Assembly: GCF_000800255.1 (NCBI RefSeq) | Contig: NZ_CP009747.1 | Span: 2,666,001-2,730,000, forward strand | DNA: 64,000 nt | DNA from: Pseudomonas parafulva | Lineage (GTDB): Bacteria; Pseudomonadota; Gammaproteobacteria; Pseudomonadales; Pseudomonadaceae | Reading direction: 5' to 3' | In this document: positions 1 to 8,011 of the stretch, piece by piece | Layout of the letters: every line of letters begins with the position of its first letter | Numbering within the stretch: the first letter of the stretch is position 1 | The notes under the pieces: model-generated | Told to the model about the DNA's origin: nothing | The model's database searches: none | What the model saw: only the letters and a program-made list of their open reading frames with translations | Translations under genes and position numbers: made by a program

Positions 1-721
1 TGCCGGTGCCGGTCTCGCCCTCGATCAGCAACGGCGCATCCAACGGCGCCATGCGCCGCGCCTCACGCACCACTGCGGCCATTACCCGAGAGCTCTGGAA
101 GATGCTGTCGAAACCACGCAACTCCTGTTTACGTACGTTGTAGATGCGCTCGCCGATGCGGTCGGCGCGGTGCAGCGTGAGCACGGCGCCGGCGAGCGCT
201 TCGCTGTCGTCGTGCTCGGACTGCAGCGGGGCGATGTCGGCCAGGAATACATCGCCTTTGACCTTGACCCGCAGGCCGTTGATGCGCGACTGATTGGCCC
301 GCACCAGTTCCGGCAGGTCGAAATCCTCGACGTAGCGCGCCAGCGGTAGCCCAGGCACTTCGTCGACGCGCACGCCCAGCGACTGCGCCGCCGCGCGGTT
401 GGCCGCGACGATGCTGCCGCCCATGTCCACCGACAGCACGGGAAATTCCAACGCACCGAGCAGGGCGTTGAGTTCCATATGTCGGCGCTCGCTGGGCATC
501 AAGCCGACGCGCTTGACTCCAAACACGCCGGCGATGGCCTCGAACTTGGGACGCAGGGCTTGAAATTGCAGATTGATGAGGTTGGGGCAGTGCAGATAGA
601 TCGCATTGCCCTGATCGCCGCCGACCTCCCCGCGCAGCACGTTGATGCCGTACTCCACCAGAAGATTGAGAATGTCGCGCAGGATGCCGATGCGGTTTTG
701 ACAATGGACTTTGATGCGCAT
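1..721 (-). CDS. phhR: PhhR, sigma-54-type transcriptional regulator of aromatic amino acid catabolism (partial, 3' end off window)
   Basis: Reading the minus strand from the ATG at 721 gives a protein beginning MRIKVHCQNRIGILRDILN, an ACT-type domain (about residues 1-75). A PAS-type segment follows (about 80-185), and near the window edge the start of an AAA+ module with Walker A EGETGTG. This ACT-PAS-AAA+ order is that of TyrR/PhhR proteins of the NtrC family. PhhR activates phenylalanine and tyrosine catabolic genes in pseudomonads. In P. putida it is known to act on sigma-70 promoters despite its NtrC-like build. It is divergent from phhA, and two PhhR-box-like sites lie in the 253-bp gap. 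The central AAA+ and C-terminal HTH parts are outside the window. Confidence 0.93.
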   Translation of the reverse strand, partial: MRIKVHCQNRIGILRDILNLLVEYGINVLRGEVGGDQGNAIYLHCPNLINLQFQALRPKFEAIAGVFGVKRVGLMPSERRHMELNALLGALEFPVLSVDMGGSIVAANRAAAQSLGVRVDEVPGLPLARYVEDFDLPELVRANQSRINGLRVKVKGDVFLADIAPLQSEHDDSEALAGAVLTLHRADRIGERIYNVRKQELRGFDSIFQSSRVMAAVVREARRMAPLDAPLLIEGETGTG

Positions 722-765
722 GGAAGCTCCGTCACGCCGTCTTTTTCATATTCAGCGCAGAAATT

Positions 766-783
766 CGTAAAGATAAGCTGACA
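766..783. promoter_or_regulatory. Degenerate PhhR box (distal)
   Basis: CGTAAA-N6-CTGACA has the same half-site spacing as the PhhR consensus TGTAAA-N6-TTTACA (5/6 and 4/6 matches). It lies about 7 helical turns upstream of the better site at 840. P. putida PhhR is known to use two sites upstream of phhA. This one is the weaker match and could be chance. Confidence 0.45.
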
Positions 784-839
784 AATCAATCAGCCTTAAG
801 GCCTCAAAGAGGCGAATATTCGGTCAATTACAGGCTCTT

Positions 840-857
840 TGTAAAATTTACCTTACA
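840..857. promoter_or_regulatory. PhhR box upstream of phhA
   Basis: TGTAAA-ATTTAC-CTTACA matches the PhhR consensus TGTAAA-N6-TTTACA at 11 of 12 half-site positions. It lies in the phhR/phhA divergent gap, 118 bp upstream of the phhA ATG, a reasonable place for an activator. Confidence 0.8.
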
Positions 858-974
858 GAAATCCTTTGCAGACACTGCTCGCCTGACCTGATCACCGGAT
901 GCAATCGCCCAAACCAAGGGCTATTTCTAATGCCATCGCGGTCATAACAACAAAGCCCTCAGCAGGAGAGCGAC

Positions 975-1760
975 ATGAAACAAACGCAGTACGTGGCCCG
1001 TGAGCCCGACGCGCAAGGTTTTATCGACTACCCGCAGCATGAGCATGCGGTGTGGAACACCTTGATCACCCGTCAATTGAAGGTGATCGAGGGCCGCGCT
1101 TGCCAGGAATACCTGGACGGCATCGAGCAGCTCGCCCTGCCCCACGACCGCATCCCGCAACTGGGTGAAATCAACAAGGTGCTGGCCGCTACCACTGGCT
1201 GGCAAGTCGCCCGGGTCCCGGCGCTGATCCCCTTCCAGACGTTCTTCGAATTGCTGGCCAGCAAGCGCTTCCCTGTCGCCACCTTCATTCGCAGTGCCGA
1301 AGAGCTCGACTACCTGCAGGAACCGGACATCTTCCACGAGATCTTCGGTCACTGCCCCTTGCTCACCAATCCCTGGTTCGCCGAGTTCACCCATACCTAC
1401 GGCAAGCTCGGCCTGGCCGCGACCAAGGAGCAGCGCGTGTACCTGGCGCGACTGTACTGGATGACCATCGAGTTCGGCCTGATGGAGACTGCCCACGGCC
1501 GTAAGATCTACGGTGGCGGTATTCTCTCCTCGCCCAAGGAAACCCTGTATAGCCTTTCCAACGAGCCCGAGCACCAGGCCTTCGACGCCATCGAAGCCAT
1601 GCGCACGCCATATCGCATCGACATTCTGCAGCCGGTGTATTTCGTGCTGCCGAACATGAAGCGCCTGTTCGACCTGGCCCACGAAGACATCATGGGCATG
1701 GTCCAGCGAGCCACGCAGTTGGGCTTGCATGCGCCGAAATTCCCACCCAAGGCGGCCTGA
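975..1760 (+). CDS. phhA: Phenylalanine 4-monooxygenase
   Basis: This is a 261-residue monomer-type bacterial phenylalanine hydroxylase. It converts L-Phe to L-Tyr with O2 and tetrahydropterin in the cytoplasm, the entry step of Phe catabolism. The non-haem iron ligands are visible as H121 and H126 in FHEIFGHCPLL, and E166 in YWMTIEFGLM. The 40-residue gap from the second His to the Glu equals that of the animal enzymes. AGGAGAG precedes the ATG. phhB follows after 39 bp, so the two form an operon that supplies and recycles the pterin cofactor. folE in the same window (57116) makes the pterin precursor. Regulation by PhhR is supported by the box at 840-857. Confidence 0.97.
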   Translation: MKQTQYVAREPDAQGFIDYPQHEHAVWNTLITRQLKVIEGRACQEYLDGIEQLALPHDRIPQLGEINKVLAATTGWQVARVPALIPFQTFFELLASKRFPVATFIRSAEELDYLQEPDIFHEIFGHCPLLTNPWFAEFTHTYGKLGLAATKEQRVYLARLYWMTIEFGLMETAHGRKIYGGGILSSPKETLYSLSNEPEHQAFDAIEAMRTPYRIDILQPVYFVLPNMKRLFDLAHEDIMGMVQRATQLGLHAPKFPPKAA

Positions 1761-1799
1761 GCCACCTTGTCGACAACAAACTGATAGTGGAAACCCTCG

Positions 1800-2156
1800 A
1801 TGAATGCCTTGAACCAAGCCCACTGTGAAGCGTGCCGTGCCGATGCACCGAAGGTCAGCGACGAAGAGCTGGCCGAGCTCATCCGCGAAATACCCGACTG
1901 GAGCGTGGAAGTGCGCGACGGTCACATGGAACTGGAGCGGGTGTTCCTGTTCAAGAACTTCAAGCATGCGCTGGCCTTCACCAACGCGGTCGGTGAAATC
2001 GCCGAAGCCGAAGGGCATCACCCAGGCCTGCTGACCGAATGGGGCAAGGTCACCGTCACCTGGTGGAGCCACTCCATCAAGGGCCTGCACCGCAACGACT
2101 TCATCATGTGCGCGCGTACCGACCAGGTGGCGCAAACGGCTGAAGGGCGTAAGTAA
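1800..2156 (+). CDS. phhB: Pterin-4a-carbinolamine dehydratase
   Basis: 118 residues, the usual size of the PCD/DCoH family. It dehydrates the 4a-hydroxy-tetrahydropterin left by PhhA so that the cofactor can be recycled. The family signature spans about residues 60-85, with [19 protein letters not shown] containing the two catalytic His and the Trp-rich strand. It lies directly downstream of phhA on the same strand. A hairpin at 2169-2188 may end the phhAB transcript. Confidence 0.96.
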   Translation: MNALNQAHCEACRADAPKVSDEELAELIREIPDWSVEVRDGHMELERVFLFKNFKHALAFTNAVGEIAEAEGHHPGLLTEWGKVTVTWWSHSIKGLHRNDFIMCARTDQVAQTAEGRK

Positions 2157-2168
2157 GCGCTGCACATT

Positions 2169-2188
2169 CGCAGCGGTTTGCCGCTGCG
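2169..2188 (+). terminator. Hairpin after phhB, candidate terminator
   Basis: Perfect 8-bp inverted repeat CGCAGCGG / CCGCTGCG with a 4-nt loop, starting 12 bp after the phhB stop codon. No U tract follows, so it could be a factor-dependent terminator or a 3' stabilising stem. Confidence 0.5.
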
Positions 2189-2438
2189 ACTCCCCCGTGC
2201 GCCAGGTGCCGCAGCGGCTGGCGCGAGCAGCACCCATGATCGCTGCCACCTCCCACTGCTCAAGGTTTCTCGCGCTCGCCCAGCGCGTTGACCGTCCGCT
2301 ATCCGCCCACAAATCCGAAATGCACGCGGGATTTTTTTCAAACTGTCATCCAGACTCCTGTATTCTGCCTCGGCGTTGCAAACGCTTCAGAATGCGCCTG
2401 GCGCAGCCTTTTCACTCACACTTGCGAGGAACGACGAG

Positions 2439-2567
2439 ATGCACGAAATCCCGAATCTTCCCTTCCCAAGCCTGAACCCCGAAGAGCAGACCGTTACCGC
2501 CCATGCCGCCGAGCCGGCACCTGCTGGGCACGAAGGTGACGACCCCTCCAGCGCCGATCAGGACTAA
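2439..2567 (+). CDS. Small hypothetical acidic protein (42 aa)
   Basis: ATG at 2439 follows a good Shine-Dalgarno (GCGAGGA, 8 nt spacing) and opens a 42-codon frame. It encodes a soluble, Pro/Glu/Ala/Asp-rich peptide starting MHEIPNLPFPSLNPEEQ and ending DDPSSADQD. There is no membrane segment and no recognised domain. It lies alone between phhB and the MFS gene and is followed by a long hairpin (2584-2633). The clear RBS supports coding, but I know no function. An upstream in-frame ATG at 2376 gives 63 residues but has a poorer RBS. Confidence 0.5.
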   Translation: MHEIPNLPFPSLNPEEQTVTAHAAEPAPAGHEGDDPSSADQD

Positions 2568-2583
2568 TCGCGCACCCCCGACC

Positions 2584-2633
2584 GTGTGAAAACGGCTGAC
2601 CTGCGGGCTCGCCCCGTCAGCGCGCTTTCACAC
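2584..2633 (+). repeat. Long interrupted inverted repeat, candidate terminator
   Basis: GTGTGAAA at 2584-2591 pairs with TTTCACAC at 2626-2633. Inside, GCTGAC pairs with GTCAGC around a GC-rich loop. It lies between the 42-aa ORF and the MFS gene, so it probably forms the 3' end of the small transcript. There is no U tract. Confidence 0.45.
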
Positions 2634-2662
2634 TGTCCAGACCCTCTCCCGCGAATCCCCCA

Positions 2663-3862
2663 ATGCCCGAATCACCGCGCCGCCTGGCGATCACGCTGCA
2701 AATCGTCTCCATCGTCCTGTTCACCTTCATCGGCTACCTGAACATCGGCATCCCGCTGGCCGTGCTACCCGGCTACGTGCATAACGACCTGGGCTTGAGC
2801 GCCGTACTGGCCGGCCTGGTGATCAGCGTGCAATACCTGGCCACCCTGCTCAGCCGCCCCACCGCCAGCCGCATCATCGACAATCTGGGCAGCAAGAAGG
2901 CGGTGATGTGGGGCTTGGCCGGCTGCGGCCTGAGCGGCGTGTTCATGCTCGCGTGCAGCTTCCTCGGCCACCTGCCGTGGGTGAGCCTGGCCTGCCTGCT
3001 GGTGGGACGCCTGGTCCTAGGCAGCGCGGAAAGCCTGGTGGGCTCGGGTTCGATAGGCTGGGGCATTGGCCGCGTGGGCGCCGAACACACGGCCAAGGTC
3101 ATTTCCTGGAACGGCATCGCCAGTTATGGCGCCCTGGCCATCGGCGCTCCGCTCGGGGTGCTGATGGTCAACCGCCTGGGGCTGTGGAGCATGGGCGCCA
3201 GCATCATTGCGCTCGGCCTGATCGGTCTGGCCCTGGCGTGGTCGAAGCCGGCGGCGCCGATCGTGGCCGGCAAGCGCCTGCCATTCCTGCAAGTGCTGGG
3301 CAAGGTGTTTCCCCACGGCGCGGGACTGGCCCTGGGCTCGATCGGCTTCGGCACCATCGCGACCTTCATCACCCTCTACTACGCCAGTCGCGGCTGGCCG
3401 AGCGCCGCGCTGACGCTGAGCGTGTTCGGCGCCAGCTTCATCTGCGCGCGCCTGCTGTTCGGCAACCTGATCAACCGCCTGGGCGGCTTTCGCGTGGCCA
3501 TCGCCTGCCTGTCGGTGGAAACCCTCGGGCTGTTGATGCTGTGGCTGGCACCGAGCGCGGAGCTTGCGCTGCTCGGCGCGGCCTTGAGCGGATTCGGTTT
3601 CTCCCTGGTCTTCCCGGCACTGGGCGTAGAGGCGGTCAATCAGGTGTCAGCCGCCAACCGCGGCGCGGCGGTGGGGGCGTACTCGTTGTTCATCGACCTG
3701 TCGCTGGGGATCACCGGGCCCCTGGTGGGCGCGGTGGCCGCAGGGTTCGGATTCCGCTCGATCTTCCTGTTCGCCGCTGGGGCTGCGGTGTGCGGGCTGG
3801 TGTTGAGTGTGTATCTGTACCGGCAGACGCGCCGATACGATCGCGGGCAGCCGCGCCTGTGA
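2663..3862 (+). CDS. MFS transporter, YfcJ/YhhS-type
   Basis: 399 residues with about 12 hydrophobic segments. The first is [20 protein letters not shown], and an MFS loop-2 region reads [18 protein letters not shown]. The organisation resembles the YhhS/YfcJ (UPF0226) group of arabinose-efflux-like MFS proteins, inner-membrane proton antiporters of mostly unknown substrate. It is convergent with the ydiJ-type gene (23 bp between stops). Its position beside phhAB does not itself prove a role with aromatic amino acids. Confidence 0.85.
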   Translation: MPESPRRLAITLQIVSIVLFTFIGYLNIGIPLAVLPGYVHNDLGLSAVLAGLVISVQYLATLLSRPTASRIIDNLGSKKAVMWGLAGCGLSGVFMLACSFLGHLPWVSLACLLVGRLVLGSAESLVGSGSIGWGIGRVGAEHTAKVISWNGIASYGALAIGAPLGVLMVNRLGLWSMGASIIALGLIGLALAWSKPAAPIVAGKRLPFLQVLGKVFPHGAGLALGSIGFGTIATFITLYYASRGWPSAALTLSVFGASFICARLLFGNLINRLGGFRVAIACLSVETLGLLMLWLAPSAELALLGAALSGFGFSLVFPALGVEAVNQVSAANRGAAVGAYSLFIDLSLGITGPLVGAVAAGFGFRSIFLFAAGAAVCGLVLSVYLYRQTRRYDRGQPRL

Positions 3863-3885
3863 AGGCGCGGGGTGACCAATCAGGA

Positions 3886-6800
3886 TCAGCGCAGCAGATG
3901 TTGCAGCACGACCTCCAACGGATGTCGCAACGGCTTGTCGGTCATGCGCTTGACCTGGCTACGGCATGAATAACCCGTCGCCAAGGCCTCGCCTGCCTTG
4001 TCCAGCTTGCCCGCCCAGGACTGCTCGAAGATGGCCTTCGACGTCTGCTGGTTGCGCGCTTCATGGCCGTAGGTGCCGGACATGCCGCAGCAACCGGTGG
4101 CTTCGGTCACCAGCTTGAGCCCCAACCGCTCGAACACCTGTTCCCACTGACGCGTGCTGGCCGGCGCGTTGGTCTTCTCCGTGCAATGGGCCAGCAGACG
4201 GTAGCTGCCGCCCTGCCCTGCAGCCTGACGGGGCAGTTCATCGGCCAACCACTCCTGCGGCAGCAGCACCTTGGGGCAGCCTTCGAGCCCATCGACCTTC
4301 TGGTATTCCTGGCGATAAACCAAGGTCATCGCCGGATCCAGCCCGACCAAGGGTATCCCGCAGTCGGCCAGGGCCTTGAGTTGACGACCATTGCGAATCG
4401 CCGCCTTGGCGAACGCACCGAGGAAACCTTGTACGTGCAGCGGCTTGCCATTGGCACTGTAGGGGGCGAGAAACACCTGATAGCCAAGGCGGGTCGCCAG
4501 TTCGATGAGCACGGCCAACAGCGGCGTTTCGAAATAGCGGGTGAAGGCATCCTGCACCAGCACCAGGCTACGCTCGCGCTGCATCGGCGTCAGTTCGCGC
4601 AGGGTGGGCACGCTGGCCATCTTCACCCGGCAGCGGGTCAGCGTGGCCTGCAGGTTGAAGCGGCTGATCAGCGGGCTGTCGACCATGCCCACCTGATCGG
4701 CCAGCAGACGGCTCACCCACTTCGCCCCCATCACGGCGTTGTACAGGCCCGGCGCGCGGGCCAGATAAGGAATGGTGAATTCCAGCGAGCCGATCAGGTA
4801 ATCACGCAACGGACGCTGGTAGCGCCCGTGATAGAGCTCGAGGAAACGCGAACGGAAGTCCGGCACGTTGACTTTGATCGGGCACTGCCCGGCGCAGGAC
4901 TTGCACGCCAGGCAACCGGCCATGGCGTCGTAGACTTCGTGGGAGAAGTCGGCCTGCCCCTGGCGCTGCGCGCGCCGGTTGGCCAAGCGCTTGGGCAGGC
5001 TCTTGAACCACGGTGCCTTGCGCTGCGCCGAGGCCAGTACGTCGATATCGGCCTCGCCCTGCAGGCGCAGCCACTCGCGGATCAGCGAGGCGCGGCCCTT
5101 GGGCGAGTGGCGGCGCTCGCGGGTGGCTTTCCACGACGGGCACATGGCGTCGTTGGGGTCGTAGTTGTAGCAGGCGCCGTTGCCATTGCAGTGCACCGCA
5201 CTGGCAAAACTCTGCCAGACGCGCTCGTCGATGTGACGGTCGAGGTCGCCGCGCAGGGTCACGCCATCGACCGCCGTCAGGCCCTCGGCGCTGTGCAACG
5301 GGGTGCAGATCTTGCCAGGGTTGAGTTGATTGCGCGGGTCGAAGGCACCTTTGAGGCGCTGCAGGGCCGGGTACAGTTCGCCGAAATATTCGGGTACGTA
5401 CTCCGAACGCAGGCCTTTGCCATGCTCGCCCCAGAGCAGGCCACCGTAGCGTTTGGTCAGCGCCGCCACCGCATCGGAGATCGGCTTGACCAGCGCGGCC
5501 TGGGCCGGGTCCTTCATGTCCAGCGCCGGCCGTACATGCAGCACGCCGGCATCGACATGACCGAACATGCCGTAGGCCAGGCCGTGGCCGTCGAGCAGCG
5601 CGCGGAACTCGGCGATGTAGTCGGCCAGGCGCTCCGGCGGCACGGCGGTGTCCTCCACGAAGGGCTGCGGCCGCACCTCGCCCTCGACGTTGCCCAGCAG
5701 CCCCACCGACCGCTTGCGCATGGCGTACACCCGCGTCACCGCTTCGGCGCCCTCGGCCAAGGTATGGCCCAGGCGCTCGACGCTGGTATCGCTGCGCAGG
5801 TGCTCGACGAACGCCGCCACCCGCGCATTGACCGCCTCCGGCTCATCGCCGCAGAACTCGACCAGGTTGATGCCCAGGGTCGGACGCTGCGTATCGGCGG
5901 GGAAGTATTCGGCCACGCTGTGCCAGACGATGTCCTGCATCGCCAGCATCAGCACCTTGGAGTCGACCGTCTCGATCGACAGCGGCTTGAGCGCCATCAG
6001 CGCATTGGCATCGCGCAGCGCGTCCATGAAGCTGGCATAGCGCACGTTGACCAGCACCGCATACTTGGGAATCGGCAGCACATTGAGCTTGGCCTCGACC
6101 ACATAGCCCAATGAGCCCTCGGCGCCGCACAGTACGCTGTTGAGGTTGAAGCGGCCTTGCGTGTCGCGCAGGTGCGCCAGGTCGTAGCCGGTCAGGCAGC
6201 GGTTGAGCTTGGGAAAGGTCGCCTCGATCAATTCGGCCTGGCTCTGCTGGATGTCGCGCGCCGTGCGATACACCTCGCCCACCCGTCCGGGTGCGGCGCA
6301 GGCCTGGTCCAGGGCTGCGTCGTCCAGCGGCAGGCTGTGCAGGCGCTGGCCACCGAGCAGCACGCTGTGCAATTCGAGTACGTGGTCGCGGGTCTTGCCG
6401 TAGGTGCAACTGCCCTGGCCGCTGGCATCGGTGTTGATCATGCCGCCAAGGGTGGCGCGGTTTGAGGTGGACAGCTCAGGGGCGAAGAACAACCCGTGAG
6501 GCTTGAGCGCGGCATTGAGCTGGTCCTTGACCACACCGGCCTGCACCCGCACCCAGCGCTGTTCGACGTCGATCTCGAGAATGGCATTCATGTGCCGCGA
6601 CAGGTCGACGACGATGCCATCGGTCAGCGACTGGCCGTTGGTGCCGGTGCCGCCGCCGCGCGGGGTCAGCTTGATCTGGGTGAAGCGCGGCTCGTCCATC
6701 AGCGTGGCGACCCGCACCACATCGTCGGCGTCCAGCGGGAACACCGCCGCCTGGGGCAAGCGCTGGTAGATCGAGTTGTCGGTGGCCAGCACCGTGCGGG

Positions 6801-6906
6801 TGCCGTAGTCGGCGCTGATCTGGCCGCGGAAACCGCTGGCACGCAGAGCGTCGAGGAATTCGGGGTAACCGGCGGCAGGCGCACGGACAGGCAACTGGGC
6901 GATCAT
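3886..6906 (-). CDS. ydiJ: FAD- and Fe-S-binding oxidoreductase, YdiJ type (probable D-2-hydroxyglutarate dehydrogenase)
   Basis: 1006 residues in three parts. The N-terminal FAD_binding_4 (PCMH) domain (about 40-270) contains PRGGGTGTNGQSL. A FAD-oxidase C domain follows (about 270-530). The C-terminal half has a ferredoxin-like cluster motif CLACKSCAGQCP near residue 664 and a CCG-type motif GCCGMSGTYGHE near residue 940. Length and order match E. coli YdiJ, reported as a D-2-hydroxyglutarate dehydrogenase. Other members oxidise D-lactate-like 2-hydroxy acids, so the substrate here is inferred. The LysR gene at 7069 is divergent and may control it. Confidence 0.88.
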   Translation of the reverse strand: MIAQLPVRAPAAGYPEFLDALRASGFRGQISADYGTRTVLATDNSIYQRLPQAAVFPLDADDVVRVATLMDEPRFTQIKLTPRGGGTGTNGQSLTDGIVVDLSRHMNAILEIDVEQRWVRVQAGVVKDQLNAALKPHGLFFAPELSTSNRATLGGMINTDASGQGSCTYGKTRDHVLELHSVLLGGQRLHSLPLDDAALDQACAAPGRVGEVYRTARDIQQSQAELIEATFPKLNRCLTGYDLAHLRDTQGRFNLNSVLCGAEGSLGYVVEAKLNVLPIPKYAVLVNVRYASFMDALRDANALMALKPLSIETVDSKVLMLAMQDIVWHSVAEYFPADTQRPTLGINLVEFCGDEPEAVNARVAAFVEHLRSDTSVERLGHTLAEGAEAVTRVYAMRKRSVGLLGNVEGEVRPQPFVEDTAVPPERLADYIAEFRALLDGHGLAYGMFGHVDAGVLHVRPALDMKDPAQAALVKPISDAVAALTKRYGGLLWGEHGKGLRSEYVPEYFGELYPALQRLKGAFDPRNQLNPGKICTPLHSAEGLTAVDGVTLRGDLDRHIDERVWQSFASAVHCNGNGACYNYDPNDAMCPSWKATRERRHSPKGRASLIREWLRLQGEADIDVLASAQRKAPWFKSLPKRLANRRAQRQGQADFSHEVYDAMAGCLACKSCAGQCPIKVNVPDFRSRFLELYHGRYQRPLRDYLIGSLEFTIPYLARAPGLYNAVMGAKWVSRLLADQVGMVDSPLISRFNLQATLTRCRVKMASVPTLRELTPMQRERSLVLVQDAFTRYFETPLLAVLIELATRLGYQVFLAPYSANGKPLHVQGFLGAFAKAAIRNGRQLKALADCGIPLVGLDPAMTLVYRQEYQKVDGLEGCPKVLLPQEWLADELPRQAAGQGGSYRLLAHCTEKTNAPASTRQWEQVFERLGLKLVTEATGCCGMSGTYGHEARNQQTSKAIFEQSWAGKLDKAGEALATGYSCRSQVKRMTDKPLRHPLEVVLQHLLR

Positions 6907-7068
6907 CGAAGGATGGCCTCTTGATAGGTCTGATCACGGTGTGGACGTTACTGACACCTGCGCAGCACGCATGAATGCCGACAGGTCAGATGACGGATGC
7001 GCCCATGTTCCTGTAGTTTCCGCTCGAGGGCAAACGGATAATCCTGCCGCTATCGATGAGTTTCATGA

Positions 7069-7953
7069 ATGAATTACCGCCACTTGACGCCCTCGATGTC
7101 GCTGCTGCTGGCCTTCGAGGCGGCTGCGCGCCATGAAAGCTACACCCGCGCTGCCGTGGAGCTGTCGCTCACCCAGAGTGCGGTCAGCCGCCAGGTCCAG
7201 GCGCTGGAGCAGCAACTGGGGCTGACACTGTTCCGCCGCGAGGGGCGCCAGGTGCAATTGACCGATGTGGGCCGCTTGTACCAGCGCGAATTGAGCGAAG
7301 CCCTGGGTCGAATTCGCAGCGCCACCCTGCAGGCCCTGGCCTACCAATCCGGGGTCGGCACCTTGCGCCTGGCGACCTTGCCGACTTTCGGCTCGAAATG
7401 GCTGCTGCCGCGCTTGCACGCGTTCTATCAGGCGCATCCGGGCATGCTGGTGCATATTCATTCACGTATCGAAGCCATCGACTTCGACACCAGCGAAATC
7501 GATGCCGCCATCGGCGTGGCCAGCCACGACCTGCCTGGCTTGATCTGTCATCGGCTGCATGCCGAAGAGTTGGTGGTGATCCTGCCGCCGCAAGCGGCAC
7601 TTGCGGCCGATGGCTGGACGCCGCGGCGGATCAGCGAAGAGCTGCTGCTCAACGTCGCCAACAATCCGCACGCCTGGGGCGAATGGTTCTCCCATCATGG
7701 ACTGGCGCACCGCTCGATGCGCCTGGGGCCGAGCTTCGAGCTGACCTCGCACTTGATCCAGGCGGTCCGTGCGGGCATCGGCATCGGCCTGGTGCCCAGG
7801 ATCCTGGTGGCCGAGGAATTGGCCAAAGGCGAGCTGTTCAGCCCCGCAGGGGCGTTCGCCAGCCAGCGCAGCTACTACCTGATCTATCCACCCCGCAATG
7901 AAGGGCTGCCGTCGTTGCGGGCCTTTCGCGGATGGTTGCTGGAGCAGATCTAG
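7069..7953 (+). CDS. LysR-family transcriptional regulator (GcvA-like)
   Basis: 294 residues. The N-terminal winged HTH covers residues 8-65 and includes YTRAAVELSLTQSAVSRQVQ, followed by a LysR substrate-binding domain (about 92-290). The AFEAAARHESYTRAAVELS style of HTH is typical of the GcvA subgroup. It is transcribed divergently from the ydiJ-type dehydrogenase with a 162-bp gap. For LysR proteins this usually means control of the divergent gene, which is an inference here. It ends just before a bidirectional terminator shared with aroP. Confidence 0.88.
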   Translation: MNYRHLTPSMSLLLAFEAAARHESYTRAAVELSLTQSAVSRQVQALEQQLGLTLFRREGRQVQLTDVGRLYQRELSEALGRIRSATLQALAYQSGVGTLRLATLPTFGSKWLLPRLHAFYQAHPGMLVHIHSRIEAIDFDTSEIDAAIGVASHDLPGLICHRLHAEELVVILPPQAALAADGWTPRRISEELLLNVANNPHAWGEWFSHHGLAHRSMRLGPSFELTSHLIQAVRAGIGIGLVPRILVAEELAKGELFSPAGAFASQRSYYLIYPPRNEGLPSLRAFRGWLLEQI

Positions 7954-7968
7954 CTTTCGTCCAGACAA

Positions 7969-8004
7969 CAAAAAACCCGGTACCCGTTACCTGGCACCGG
8001 GTTT
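7969..8004. terminator. Bidirectional intrinsic terminator between LysR gene and aroP
   Basis: AAACCCGGTACC ... ACCGGGTTT forms a strong stem. It is flanked by an A run on the left and ends in TTT on the right, between two convergent genes, so it can serve both. Confidence 0.85.
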
Positions 8005-8011
8005 GATGGCA

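Noticed and set aside
4063..6114. 683-codon open frame on the plus strand
   Set aside because: Antisense to the ydiJ-type gene; low-complexity His/Gln/Ala-rich composition typical of the mirror frame of a high-GC gene, with no RBS.
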